This document shows, in pieces, positions 52,360-61,600 of a DNA stretch of 64,000 nucleotides (its first letter is position 1; each line of letters starts with the position of its first letter). The notes under the pieces were generated by a model. The model was not told where the DNA came from, did not search any database, and saw nothing but the letters and a program-made list of their open reading frames with translations. The position numbers and the translations under genes are program-made. The stretch is from Caryophanales bacterium UBA1709. Its GTDB lineage: Bacteria > Bacillota_I > Bacilli_A > RFN20 > UBA1709. The DNA is taken from the NCBI GenBank assembly GCA_002317215.1, contig DCJD01000010.1, positions 1 to 64,000 of the forward strand, read 5' to 3'.

Positions 52360-53206
52360 GTTTCTTAATATATTCAACAATTTCATTTATATCATTAATA
52401 TCGCTGCTGCATCCACTGCTAATACTAATATAATCCAAATCGTTAATTTCAAAGTTTATATCATTAATACTATTAATCATATAAACCTTTTTATTTGGAT
52501 ATAACCTTTTAGCTTGGTTATATAATTCAATGGTATTTGAACTTGTTTTAGATCCAATTATAAGAATAATTGTGGTTGATTTATTTATCTTTTTTAAATT
52601 TTCTAATCTTTGTTTAATTAATCCACAACTAGTATCTAATATATTTAGTTTTTTAATATTTTTCGATAAATCATTATGAGCTTTAATTATATCTATTTCT
52701 TTTAAACTAGTTTGATTAATAACAATATATTCTTTATTTAAATCTAATTTAGAATAGTCTATTTTATTAGTAATATCATATAAATATACATTTGAATATG
52801 AAAGAGCAGTTAAGGTTTCTTCATGATTTTCTTTTCCAATAAATATAAGTGGGATAGAAGAATGGTAATAAGATATTAAAGTGTTATTTCTTTCTATATT
52901 AAAACATGTTGCATCATAATAATTAATTAGTTTATTTCTTAATATTTCTTCAGCTATTTTACTATGTCCATGAGCACTAAATATAACTACGCTATTACTA
53001 TCTAACCTTTCTAATTCTTTAATATCATATTTTAAAGATTTAATATTATTATCATTTAAATATTTAACTAGATTTTCATTGTGTGCTAAAGAACCAAAAA
53101 TATATATATTTTTGTCTTTTTCTATTTCTTTTACTTGGTTAACTAAATCAATAGCTTTTTTAACACCATTACAATAACCAATTGGCTTAAGTAGTTCTAT
53201 TTCCAT
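52352..53206 (-). CDS. ispH: 4-hydroxy-3-methylbut-2-enyl diphosphate reductase
   Basis: 284 residues: three cluster cysteines Cys12 (GYCNGVKKA), Cys101 (DATCFN) and Cys194 (DTSCGLIKQR), with the SAHGHS histidines and the GKENHEET loop. The last step of the MEP isoprenoid pathway, forming IPP and DMAPP with a 4Fe-4S cluster. A further Cys (SSGCSSD) replaces the usual Ala near the C-terminus. TAAAAT lies 9 nt before the ATG with no ribosome site. It is divergent from degV. Confidence 0.95.
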   Translation of the reverse strand: MEIELLKPIGYCNGVKKAIDLVNQVKEIEKDKNIYIFGSLAHNENLVKYLNDNNIKSLKYDIKELERLDSNSVVIFSAHGHSKIAEEILRNKLINYYDATCFNIERNNTLISYYHSSIPLIFIGKENHEETLTALSYSNVYLYDITNKIDYSKLDLNKEYIVINQTSLKEIDIIKAHNDLSKNIKKLNILDTSCGLIKQRLENLKKINKSTTIILIIGSKTSSNTIELYNQAKRLYPNKKVYMINSINDINFEINDLDYISISSGCSSDINDINEIVEYIKKQK

Positions 53207-53215
53207 AGTATTTCT

Positions 53216-53240
53216 ATTTTAACATTTATTATGCTATAAT
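53216..53240. promoter_or_regulatory. Overlapping divergent promoters of ispH and degV
   Basis: TAAAAT on the minus strand (53216-53221) serves ispH; an extended -10 TGCTATAAT on the plus strand (TATAAT at 53235-53240) serves degV. The two would compete for polymerase. Confidence 0.5.
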
Positions 53241-53259
53241 TTAACCTGAGGTTTTAATT

Positions 53260-54144
53260 ATGGAAAGAAAAATAGGTATTGCTGCTGATTGTAGTAGTGG
53301 AGTTGCTTATGCTCCTTTTAAGAATAGTGTTGAAATAATGAAAACTACTATTCATTTTGGAGAAGAAGAATTATTAGATGGAGTAGATATTACTGCTGAT
53401 CAATTTTATGAAAAACTAAAAAACAGTGATGTCGTTCCTTCAACAAGTGCACCTACATATCAAGTAATAGGGGAAGTTATTGAAAGTTTTAAGGCTAAAG
53501 GATATAAAGATTGTATTTTATTTACTATATCAACTGGTTTATCAACATATGGTACTAATCTAGAACAATTAAAAGATGAATTATATGAAGGAATTAATGT
53601 TCATGTAGTTGATTCTAAAACAGCTTGCATTATGGAAGGATATCAAGCATATTATGCTGAAAAACTAGACGAATTAGGATATAGTGTTAAAGATATCTTA
53701 GAAGAAGTTAAAAAGATTCAAATGGCAACAAATGCTTACTTTGTAGTAGATGATTTAAAATATCTTGTTAAAAACGGTCGTTTAAGTAGCGCAGCTGGAT
53801 TAATTGGAAGTTTAGTTCAAATTAAACCATTATTAAATCTTGGAAATGAAGATAAGATTATCACTTTTGATAAAGTAAGAACTAAGAAAGCTGCTATTAT
53901 TAAAGCAATCGATTTAATTAAACAAGAAGCAATTAACGCTAAAAAGGTTATATATGTTGTCTTACACACTGGTTTAAAAGAAGAAGCTGAAGAATATGCT
54001 AAACAATTAGAATGTGAAGTAAGTAATGCTCTAAGAGTAGAAGTAACCACCATAACTCCAACTGTAGGAGCTCATATTGGTAATGGTATTATTGGTTTTG
54101 CTCGTATTATCTTAGATGATTTAAAAGAAGGTTCTTCTCTTTAA
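53260..54144 (+). CDS. DegV-family fatty-acid-binding protein
   Basis: 294 residues: N-terminal AADCSSGV, the STSAPTYQ and TISTGLSTYGTNLEQ segments that hold the fatty acid head group. The family includes FakB, the acyl carrier for the FakA fatty acid kinase in Gram-positive bacteria; fakA is not in the window, so the exact role is open. TGAGG is the ribosome site, and a terminator follows. Confidence 0.92.
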   Translation: MERKIGIAADCSSGVAYAPFKNSVEIMKTTIHFGEEELLDGVDITADQFYEKLKNSDVVPSTSAPTYQVIGEVIESFKAKGYKDCILFTISTGLSTYGTNLEQLKDELYEGINVHVVDSKTACIMEGYQAYYAEKLDELGYSVKDILEEVKKIQMATNAYFVVDDLKYLVKNGRLSSAAGLIGSLVQIKPLLNLGNEDKIITFDKVRTKKAAIIKAIDLIKQEAINAKKVIYVVLHTGLKEEAEEYAKQLECEVSNALRVEVTTITPTVGAHIGNGIIGFARIILDDLKEGSSL

Positions 54145-54164
54145 TTGTTAAATATATAAGTATT

Positions 54165-54192
54165 AAAAAAGTCTCTATTATAGAGACTTTTT
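54165..54192. terminator. Bidirectional terminator between degV and the ten-tRNA operon
   Basis: AAAAAGTCTCTA pairs with TAGAGACTTTTT around TTA. Confidence 0.88.
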
Positions 54193-54201
54193 ATTTGTTT
54201 A

Positions 54202-54277
54202 TGGTGGCCCAGGCCGGGAGCGCGCCGGCGACACTCAGATTTTCAGTCTGATGCTCTACTGACTGAGCTACCGGGCC
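54202..54277 (-). tRNA. tRNA-Phe(GAA)
   Basis: Acceptor GGCCCGG, anticodon loop CTGAAAA reading GAA, A discriminator and encoded CCA. Unusual T-arm sequence for the set (GGCGCGCTCCC), more GC-rich than its neighbours. Last gene of the operon. Confidence 0.93.
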
Positions 54278-54298
54278 AAGAACAATAAACAATAAGAA

Positions 54299-54374
54299 TG
54301 GCGGTCCCGACGAGGCTCGAACTCGCGATCTCCTCCGTGACAGGGAGGCATGTTAGCCACTACACCACAAGACC
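54299..54374 (-). tRNA. tRNA-Asp(GTC)
   Basis: Acceptor GGTCTTG/CGGGACC, anticodon stem CCTCC/GGAGG with loop CTGTCAC, G discriminator and encoded CCA. Confidence 0.94.
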
Positions 54375-54379
54375 GTTTT

Positions 54380-54455
54380 TGGTTGCGGAGGTAGGACTCG
54401 GACCTACGACCTCCAGGTTATGGGCCTGACGAGCTGCCAACTGCTCTACTCCGCG
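54380..54455 (-). tRNA. Initiator tRNA-fMet(CAT)
   Basis: C1 opposite A72 (CGCGGAG/CTCCGCA) marks the initiator. The anticodon stem reads TCAGG/CCTGG, so the usual three G-C pairs are reduced to two: pair 29-41 is A-T. Loop CCCATAA, anticodon CAT, CCA encoded. Confidence 0.94.
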
Positions 54456-54488
54456 ATATAGAAATAAAAATGCGCCTTAATAAAATAA

Positions 54489-54579
54489 TGGCGGAGGCGG
54501 AGGGATTCGAACTCTCGCTAGCGTCGCCACTACTGCCGGTTTTCAAGACCAGTCCCTTCAGCCACTTGGGTACGCCTCC
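54489..54579 (-). tRNA. tRNA-Ser(TGA)
   Basis: Class II tRNA with acceptor GGAGGCG/CGCCTCC, anticodon stem CTGGT/ACCGG and loop CTTGAAA, a long variable arm, G discriminator and encoded CCA. Confidence 0.94.
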
Positions 54580-54594
54580 GTAATTATATAGGGT

Positions 54595-54670
54595 TGGTGG
54601 ACCCTGAAGGACTCGAACCTTCAACCGACCGGTTATGAGCCGGGAGCTCTGACCATTGCGCTAAGGGTCC
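54595..54670 (-). tRNA. tRNA-Ile2(CAT, lysidine type)
   Basis: Acceptor GGACCCT/AGGGTCC, anticodon stem CCCGG/CCGGT with loop CTCATAA. The body matches the Bacillus tRNA-Ile with CAT, which TilS modifies to read AUA, and not the elongator Met. CCA is encoded. Confidence 0.85.
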
Positions 54671-54677
54671 AAGTAAA

Positions 54678-54754
54678 TGGTGGCGGCAATGAGATTCGAA
54701 CTCATGACCGTTCGGGTATGAACCGAGTGCTCTAGCCAACTGAGCTACACCGCC
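54678..54754 (-). tRNA. Elongator tRNA-Met(CAT)
   Basis: Acceptor GGCGGTG/TGCCGCC, loop TTCATAC, body GGCGGTGTAGCTCAGTTGGC as in Bacillus elongator tRNA-Met. CCA is encoded. Confidence 0.9.
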
Positions 54755-54776
54755 AATTAATACTTAATAATTTTTA

Positions 54777-54852
54777 TGGTGGAGCTGACGAGGATCGAAC
54801 TCGCTACCTCCTGAATGCAAATCAGGCGCTCTCCCAGGTGAGCTACAGCCCC
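54777..54852 (-). tRNA. tRNA-Ala(TGC)
   Basis: Acceptor GGGGCTG/CAGCTCC includes the G3-T70 wobble pair that identifies alanine; anticodon loop TTTGCAT; CCA encoded. Confidence 0.95.
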
Positions 54853-54860
54853 ATAAAAAG

Positions 54861-54937
54861 TGGTCGGGATGACAGGATTTGAACCTGCGACACCCTGGTC
54901 CCAAACCAGGTGCACTACCAAGCTGTGCAACATCCCG
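54861..54937 (-). tRNA. tRNA-Pro(TGG)
   Basis: Acceptor CGGGATG/CATCCCG, anticodon stem CCTGG/CCAGG with loop TTTGGGA, encoded CCA. A partner for the ProRS at 43379. Confidence 0.95.
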
Positions 54938-54947
54938 ATATTAAACT

Positions 54948-55024
54948 TGGCGCGCCCAGCAGGAGTCGAACCCGCAACCTTTGGATTCGTAGTCCAACAC
55001 TCTATCCAGTTGAGCTATAGGCGC
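54948..55024 (-). tRNA. tRNA-Arg(ACG)
   Basis: Acceptor GCGCCTA/TGGGCGC, anticodon loop CTACGAA; the A34 would be converted to inosine. CCA is encoded. It has its own promoter. Confidence 0.94.
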
Positions 55025-55034
55025 TTGCTCAACT

Positions 55035-55063
55035 ATTTTACCAAACTATTGAATATTATTCAA
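55035..55063 (-). promoter_or_regulatory. Internal promoter before tRNA-Arg
   Basis: On the minus strand TTGAAT (55058-55063), a 17-nt spacer and TAAAAT (55035-55040), 10 nt before tRNA-Arg. Confidence 0.72.
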
Positions 55064-55080
55064 TAATTTTAAATGGTAAT

Positions 55081-55154
55081 TGGAGGTTCCTGCCGGGGTC
55101 GAACCGGCGCTCACTGAGTTGCAGTCAATTGCCTTACCACTTGGCTAAGGAACC
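55081..55154 (-). tRNA. tRNA-Cys(GCA)
   Basis: Acceptor GGTTCCT/AGGAACC, T discriminator (U73, the Cys identity base), anticodon loop CTGCAAC, encoded CCA. Confidence 0.95.
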
Positions 55155-55163
55155 AGCCTTTAT

Positions 55164-55192
55164 ATAATACCAAATTTAAATAAATTATTCAA
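55164..55192 (-). promoter_or_regulatory. Promoter of the tRNA-Cys gene
   Basis: On the minus strand TTGAAT (55187-55192), a 17-nt spacer and TATTAT (55164-55169), 9 nt before the tRNA. It has the same layout as the promoter before tRNA-Arg. Confidence 0.72.
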
Positions 55193-55294
55193 TTATTACT
55201 TGGCCATATTATTTTAATACATAAGTAGCAAGAATGCTATTGTTTAATTGATTTTTTAATTCTTTATAATAAAATTATAAAGAGGTATTTTACT

Positions 55295-56791
55295 ATGGAA
55301 GAGAAATTAACAGATCAAGAACTCGCTAGAAGAGTTAAAATGGATAAGATTAAGGAACTAGGAATAGATCCTTTTGGCCATGCTTATGAACAAAAAGATT
55401 GGTCAATGGATATTAGAAATAAAGTTGCTAATAAGACTCATGAAGAAGTTGAAGCAATGGATATGAATGTCAGTGTTGCTGGAAGAATCATGTTTATTAG
55501 AAAAATGGGAAAAGCTAGTTTCTTTAGTATTCAAGATAAACAAGGAAAGATTCAAATCTATATCTCAGTAAATGATATTGGAGAAGATTCTTATAATTTA
55601 TTTAAGAGCGCTGATGTTGGAGATATTGTTGGAGTTAAAGGAAAAGTTATGTTAACTCAAACATTAGAACCAACTATTAAATGTTTAGAATATACTCATT
55701 TATCAAAAGCATTAAGACCTTTACCAGAGAAATTCCATGGATTAACTGATAAAGAAGAAAGATATAGAAGAAGATATGTTGACTTAATCATGAATGAAGA
55801 AGCTAAAAGAGTTGCTATTCTAAGACCTAGAATTATTAGAGAAATGCAAAGATATTTTGATTCTTTAGGTTTTATGGAAGTAGAAACTCCAGTTCTTCAA
55901 TCAATTCAAGGCGGAGCAACTGCTAAACCATTTATTACCCATCATAATGCATTAGATAAAGATTTCTATTTAAGAATAGCTACTGAATTGCCATTAAAAA
56001 GATTAATAGTTGGTGGAATGGAAAGAGTATATGAATTTGGTAGATTATTTAGAAATGAAGGAATGGATTTAACTCATAATCCAGAATTTACTACTGTTGA
56101 ATTATATGAAGCTTATGGTGATTTAAATTCGATGATGAGAATCACTGAAGGAGTTATTAAAGATTTAGCTGAAAAAGTCATTGGAAAAGATAAATTTAAG
56201 AATATCTTTGATGTAGAAGGCGAAGAAATTGATCTAACTAAGCCATTTAATAAGATTTCAATGACAGATGCAATTAAAAAGGAAACCGGAATTGATTTTA
56301 AAGCTAATAATTATTCTTTAGAAGAAGCAACTAAATTGGCAAAAGAACATGATATAACTGTTGAAAAACATTTTACTGTTGGTCATATCATTAATGCTTT
56401 CTTTGAAAAATATTGTGAAGAAAAATTAATTCAACCAACTTTCTTAACTTCTCATCCAATTGAGATTAGTCCATTAACTAAAAAAGATGAAAACGATCCT
56501 AGATTTGTCCAAAGATTCGAATTATTTATTGGAGGACACGAATTTGCTAATGCTTATACCGAATTAAATGATCCTATCGATCAAAAGCAAAGATTCTTAG
56601 ATCAATTAAAAGAAAGAGAATCTGGAAATGATGAAGCTAACCAATTAGATAGTGATTTTGTTGAAGCATTAGAATATGGAATGCCTCCAACTGGTGGAGT
56701 TGGAATTGGAATTGATAGACTTGTTATGTTATTAACTGAACAAGTATCTATAAGAGAAGTAATTCTTTTCCCACATATGAAAGATAGATAA
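55295..56791 (+). CDS. lysS: Lysyl-tRNA synthetase, class II
   Basis: 498 residues: N-terminal OB-fold anticodon-binding domain (about 60-150), motif 1 around RPRIIREMQRYFDSLGFMEVETP in part, motif 2 (RNEGMDLTHNPEFTTVE), motif 3 (GGVGIGIDRLVMLL). It charges the tRNA-Lys at 20962. GAGGT is the ribosome site and TATAAT lies just before. Confidence 0.97.
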   Translation: MEEKLTDQELARRVKMDKIKELGIDPFGHAYEQKDWSMDIRNKVANKTHEEVEAMDMNVSVAGRIMFIRKMGKASFFSIQDKQGKIQIYISVNDIGEDSYNLFKSADVGDIVGVKGKVMLTQTLEPTIKCLEYTHLSKALRPLPEKFHGLTDKEERYRRRYVDLIMNEEAKRVAILRPRIIREMQRYFDSLGFMEVETPVLQSIQGGATAKPFITHHNALDKDFYLRIATELPLKRLIVGGMERVYEFGRLFRNEGMDLTHNPEFTTVELYEAYGDLNSMMRITEGVIKDLAEKVIGKDKFKNIFDVEGEEIDLTKPFNKISMTDAIKKETGIDFKANNYSLEEATKLAKEHDITVEKHFTVGHIINAFFEKYCEEKLIQPTFLTSHPIEISPLTKKDENDPRFVQRFELFIGGHEFANAYTELNDPIDQKQRFLDQLKERESGNDEANQLDSDFVEALEYGMPPTGGVGIGIDRLVMLLTEQVSIREVILFPHMKDR

Positions 56792-56793
56792 TT

Positions 56794-57261
56794 GTGGTTA
56801 ATATTTATATTTATTCTAATCTAATTAGTAATGAAGATATCATTAATGATATCTTAAAACAGTTTGATAATAATGTTTCTTTAGAACATGATAAAAACGG
56901 CAAACCATATCTACTCAATTCTAATATGTTTATTAGTTTTAGCGATAGTGATGATTATAAAGTTGTTGGAATAAGTGATATTGATATTGGAATCGATATT
57001 GAACACATTAAAGAACATAACTATCAAAGAGTTGTTAATAAAATGTTTAGTAAAGAAAAAACATTAATTAATAATTTAGATGATTTTATTAATTATTGGA
57101 CTAAAAAAGAAGCGATATCCAAATTAGAAGGTCTTGGTTTAAAACTAAACTTTAATAAAATAGATTTATCCAAGTATCAAATAATTACTAATAAAATTAA
57201 TGATTATTATCTATCAATTGCGTCAAATACTAAGACAACTTATCAAATAATATATAAATAA
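56794..57261 (+). CDS. 4'-phosphopantetheinyl transferase family protein
   Basis: 155 residues with GIDIEHI (metal-binding Asp and Glu) and YWTKKEAISKLEG (catalytic WxxKEA), the hallmarks of the PPTase superfamily. The protein is shorter than Sfp (about 225) yet keeps the Sfp-type motif spacing. It would move phosphopantetheine from CoA to the acyl carrier protein at 45267. It starts at GTG, 2 bp after the lysS stop, so it is translated with lysS. Confidence 0.85.
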   Translation: MVNIYIYSNLISNEDIINDILKQFDNNVSLEHDKNGKPYLLNSNMFISFSDSDDYKVVGISDIDIGIDIEHIKEHNYQRVVNKMFSKEKTLINNLDDFINYWTKKEAISKLEGLGLKLNFNKIDLSKYQIITNKINDYYLSIASNTKTTYQIIYK

Positions 57262-57284
57262 AAGGGTATTTAATACCCTTTTAT
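57260..57284 (+). terminator. Terminator after the PPTase gene
   Basis: AAAAGGGTA pairs with TACCCTTTT around TTTAA, followed by ATT. Confidence 0.75.
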
Positions 57285-57312
57285 TGTGTTTTATGAGTTA
57301 TATAGTTAAAAT
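57284..57312 (+). promoter_or_regulatory. Promoter of the pseudouridine synthase gene, leaderless
   Basis: TTGTGT (57284-57289), a 17-nt spacer and TAAAAT (57307-57312) end 7 nt before the ATG at 57320. Confidence 0.6.
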
Positions 57313-57319
57313 AATAGGG

Positions 57320-58024
57320 ATGGAAAGATTACAAAAGATTATTGCACAATCAGGTCTTTGTTCTAGAAGAAAAGCCGAAGAATTAATTCTAGATAATAAA
57401 GTTATGGTGAATGGGAAAATTATTAATATACTTGGCAGTCAAGCAAGTTTTGATGATGAAATAATAGTTGATGGTAAAAAACTTAATCTTGAAAAGAAAG
57501 TTTATTATATCTTAAACAAACCATCAAATTATATAACCACTACTAGCGATACCCATAATAGAAAAACCGTTATGGAACTAGTTAGCGGTATTAAAGAAAG
57601 AATCTACCCTGTTGGTAGATTAGATATTGATACAACAGGTTTACTTATTTTAACTAACGATGGAGAGCTTGATAATCATTTAATCCATCCCCGTTATGAA
57701 ATTGTTAAAGAATATATTGCTTTATGTAAACCATCCATTAAAAAAGAAGATTTGAAGAAATTAGAAGAAGGAATAATCTTAGAAGATGGATTTGTTAAAG
57801 CAAACGAAGTTAAGATATTAAGGACTGATTCTTCTAATACTCTAATCTCACTTAAAATAAGTGTTGGTAAGAAACATATTGTTAAAAGAATGGTAGAGTA
57901 TTTAGACAGTAAAGTTATTCAACTTCAAAGGGTAGCAATAGACTTTCTAACTCTTGGAGATTTAGAAGTTGGTAAATATCGTAAACTAACGGATGAAGAA
58001 GTAGAAAAATTAAAGAAATTATAA
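57320..58024 (+). CDS. rluB: RluB/RsuA-family rRNA pseudouridine synthase
   Basis: I choose the ATG at 57320 (MERLQKIIAQSGLCSRRKAE), where family similarity begins, although the frame reaches back to 57284. 234 residues: N-terminal S4 RNA-binding domain (1-60) and the catalytic GRLDIDTTGLLILTNDG with its Asp. It modifies rRNA uridine near the peptidyl transferase centre; RluB and RsuA cannot be told apart with full certainty here. No ribosome site, but a close promoter. Confidence 0.9.
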   Translation: MERLQKIIAQSGLCSRRKAEELILDNKVMVNGKIINILGSQASFDDEIIVDGKKLNLEKKVYYILNKPSNYITTTSDTHNRKTVMELVSGIKERIYPVGRLDIDTTGLLILTNDGELDNHLIHPRYEIVKEYIALCKPSIKKEDLKKLEEGIILEDGFVKANEVKILRTDSSNTLISLKISVGKKHIVKRMVEYLDSKVIQLQRVAIDFLTLGDLEVGKYRKLTDEEVEKLKKL

Positions 58025-58035
58025 GGAGAATAAAT

Positions 58036-58602
58036 ATGAAATTAATAGTAGGAATTGGCAATCCTGGATTAGAATATCAATTAACTCGTCATAATGTAGG
58101 CTTTATGGTAATTGATCATTTAGCTATTAAACTTGGTTATAAACTAGATAATTTTAAGGATGGTTATTTTGGTGGTTATATTAAAACTAAGATTAATAAT
58201 GAAGATGTTATATTATTTAAACCATATACATATATGAATGATAGCGGAAGAGGTGTTATCGCTATTGTTAACTTCTTTAAAATTAATCTTGATGATATTG
58301 TAGTAATTCATGATGATTTAGATTTAGAAACTGGATATCTAAGAATTAGAAAAAACGGAGGAAGTGGGGGACATAATGGAATAAAATCCATTATATCTAA
58401 TCTAAACAGCGAAGAATTTAAAAGAATTAGAATTGGTATTGCTAAAGATAAAAATATCGATGTAGTTAATTATGTTTTAGGCAAATTTACTAAAGAAGAA
58501 CAAACTTTAATTAAACCTACTTTAGATCTTGCAAGCAACGCTATTATTGATATGACAACTAATACATTTGATAATGTAATGAATAAATATAATAAAAGAT
58601 AA
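58036..58602 (+). CDS. pth: Peptidyl-tRNA hydrolase
   Basis: 188 residues: GIGNPGLEYQLTRHNVGFMV with the catalytic His, FKPYTYMNDSG, and HDDLDLETG and GSGGHNGIKSII. It recycles peptidyl-tRNA dropped from ribosomes. AAGGAGA precedes, and the stop overlaps the mfd start by 1 bp (TAATG), the usual pth-mfd order of Bacilli. Confidence 0.97.
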   Translation: MKLIVGIGNPGLEYQLTRHNVGFMVIDHLAIKLGYKLDNFKDGYFGGYIKTKINNEDVILFKPYTYMNDSGRGVIAIVNFFKINLDDIVVIHDDLDLETGYLRIRKNGGSGGHNGIKSIISNLNSEEFKRIRIGIAKDKNIDVVNYVLGKFTKEEQTLIKPTLDLASNAIIDMTTNTFDNVMNKYNKR

Positions 58603-61600
58603 TGGATAAACTATTAAAATTATTAGAAAAAGATGAAGCAGTTACTAAACTAAATCTTAATAATAGTACTGTTATATCGTTAGATAATTCTATTGAAGCT
58701 TTATTGATCGCTTCATCTTTTTATAATAATCCTAAAAAACTTGTTATTGTGGTTAATAGTTTATATAACGCAACTAGATTATATGATCGTTTAAATGATT
58801 TATTAGATTATGAGAATATATATCTATTCCCAAGTGATGAATCTTTCTTATTAGAATCGCTTGCTAGCAATAAAGAATATATTTATCAAAGAATTAATGT
58901 ATTAAATAAGATATCTAATCTTAACAATTATATTCTAATACTTCATACAGCAAGTTTAGTTAGATATTTACCATCTAAAGAATTATTCAATAAGAATAGA
59001 ATAAGTCTTAAGATAGGCGATATTATTAAACCTACTGATTTAGTTAAATTATTAATCGATAATGGATATGAATACTATTCTCATATCTCTTCTCCTTTAC
59101 AATATTCTATAAGAGGGGGAGTTATTGATATATATTCAATCAATAATGATAATCCAATTAGAATAGAATTTTTTGATGATGAAATTGAATCAATTCGTTA
59201 TTTTGATATTGATAGTCAATTAACCATCTCAAAAACAAATAGCGTTGATATTATTAGTGCGAGTGATTTAATAATTGATTCAAGTAATATTGATAAATTA
59301 ATAGATAAATTAAATAGTAAGAAAAATGGAACTTTAATTGATAGTGAGATAGATTATGAGATTAGTTTATTAAATACATCTCTTCCTTACTATTTAATTT
59401 ATAAATATTATAAGGATTTAAATCCAGATTATAGTTCAATATTAGATTATATAAAGGATTCAAAAATAATCTTAATCGATAAAGATGGTATTATTGATAA
59501 TTTTGATTTAATAAGTAGCGATAATAAAGATAAAGAATCTTTATATTTTAATATCTTGGATATTATTCGTAACTTTAAAGATATAAGTTATATAAATAGA
59601 ATCAAAACTAAAGATAATCAAATTGAATTTAAAGTTATGGATGCCCCTAGTATCAATGGAAACTATAAAACTTTTGATGCGATTATAAAAGAATATTTAA
59701 ATAAGAAATATAAGATTATCTTATGCATTGATAATAAGTCTCAATTTGATTGTATAGAACAATATTGTAAGGAATCTAATTTTACATATTCAGATTATTC
59801 TTTAAATAAGAATACTGATATATATTATTCTTTTAAACCTTTAAAAGAAGGATTTGAATTAACAAACTATAAAATATTATATTTAAGCAGCCATGAGATA
59901 TTTGGAGTAAAAAATAAATCTAGTCAATTTTATGTTAAATATAAATCTAGCAGTGAGTTAAGTAATATTGATAGTTTAGTAATTGGAGATTATGTTGTAC
60001 ATGAGGATTATGGTATTGGACAATTCGAAGGGATTGAAATATTAGAAACAAATGGCATCCACAAAGACTATTTAAAACTAAAATATGGGAATAATAGTAA
60101 TGTATTTATTCCAGTTGAATCCTTTAAAAGCGTAAGAAAATATGTTGGAAGAGATGGAGTTAGTCCAAAATTATCAAATATTGGATCAAAAGAATGGATT
60201 CATACTAAAGAAAAGATAAAGAAAAGATTAGAAGAATTAACTAAAGATCTAATGAACTTATATCTTAATAGAACAAAAGAAATCGGTTTTGCCTTCCAAA
60301 AAGATGAAGAATACCAAAAAGAATTTGAAAATGCTTTTCCATATGATTTAACTATTGATCAACAAAATAGTTTAAATGAGATTAAAAATGATATGGAAAA
60401 GCCTCTACCAATGGATAGATTATTGTGCGGGGATGTTGGGTTTGGTAAAACCGAACTAGCTTTTAGAGCGGCTTTTAAAGCGATTGTTAATCACAAGCAA
60501 GTCGCCCTTCTTTGTCCAACTACAGTTTTAGCGATGCAACATTATAAAGTTGCTCTTGAGAGATTTAAAAACTTTCCTGTATCAATTGAATTAGTATCTA
60601 GATTAGTTACTAGTTCTAAACTTAAAAAGATATATGAGAGAATAGAAAAAGGACAAGTCGATTTCATTATTGGAACACATAAATTATTAAGCAAAGATAT
60701 TAAATATAAAGATCTAGGATTATTGATTGTCGATGAAGAACAAAGATTTGGTGTAGAACATAAAGAAAAGATTAAAAGACTTAAAAATGGTGTAGACGTA
60801 CTAACTTTATCAGCCACTCCAATTCCTCGAACTATGCAATCAAGTTTAGTTGGTATTAGATCTATGTCGCAAATAGAAACTCCAATATCAAATCGATTAG
60901 CTGTTCAAACATATGTCTTAGAAAGAAATCTAAATCTAGCAAAAGAGATTATTCAAAGGGAATTATCTAGAAATGGTCAAATATTTTATATCCATAATAA
61001 TATTGATACGATTTATGCTTTAGAATCTAAACTATATGAATTATTGCCTAATATTAAAATAGCTATAATACACGGACGAATGAATAAAGATGAAATTGAA
61101 GATAGAATGATGGATTTTGTAAAAGGAGATGTAGATCTATTACTTTCTACTACCATTATTGAAAATGGTATCGATATTCCAAATGCTAATACTATTATTA
61201 TTGATGAAGCAGATAGATTTGGTTTAAGTCAGCTTTATCAATTAAAAGGAAGAGTTGGTAGAAGTGAGAAACTTGGATATTGTTATTTATTCTATAATCC
61301 TAATAAGCAAATGAATGAAAACGCTATTAAAAGATTAAAAGCTATAAAAGAATTTAGTGAATTAGGTAGTGGATATAAGATAGCACTTCGTGATTTAACT
61401 ATAAGAGGGGCAGGAGACTTGCTTGGTAAAGAACAAGCAGGATTTATTGATTGTATTGGTATTGATATGTATTTAAATATGCTTCAAGAAGCTATTGATA
61501 AGAATAATAATCCTAACATTATTGAAGAAAAAGATGTTACTAAAGATTTTAAACTAGATGCTTATATACCAGAGAAGTTTACTAATGAATATTTAGATAA

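Noticed and set aside
54418..54624. Minus-strand 68-codon frame across tRNA-fMet, tRNA-Ser and part of tRNA-Ile2
   Set aside because: Fully explained by the tRNA genes.
54860..55066. Plus-strand 68-codon frame across tRNA-Pro and tRNA-Arg
   Set aside because: Covers two clear tRNA genes read from the other strand; such frames are a common false call in tRNA clusters.
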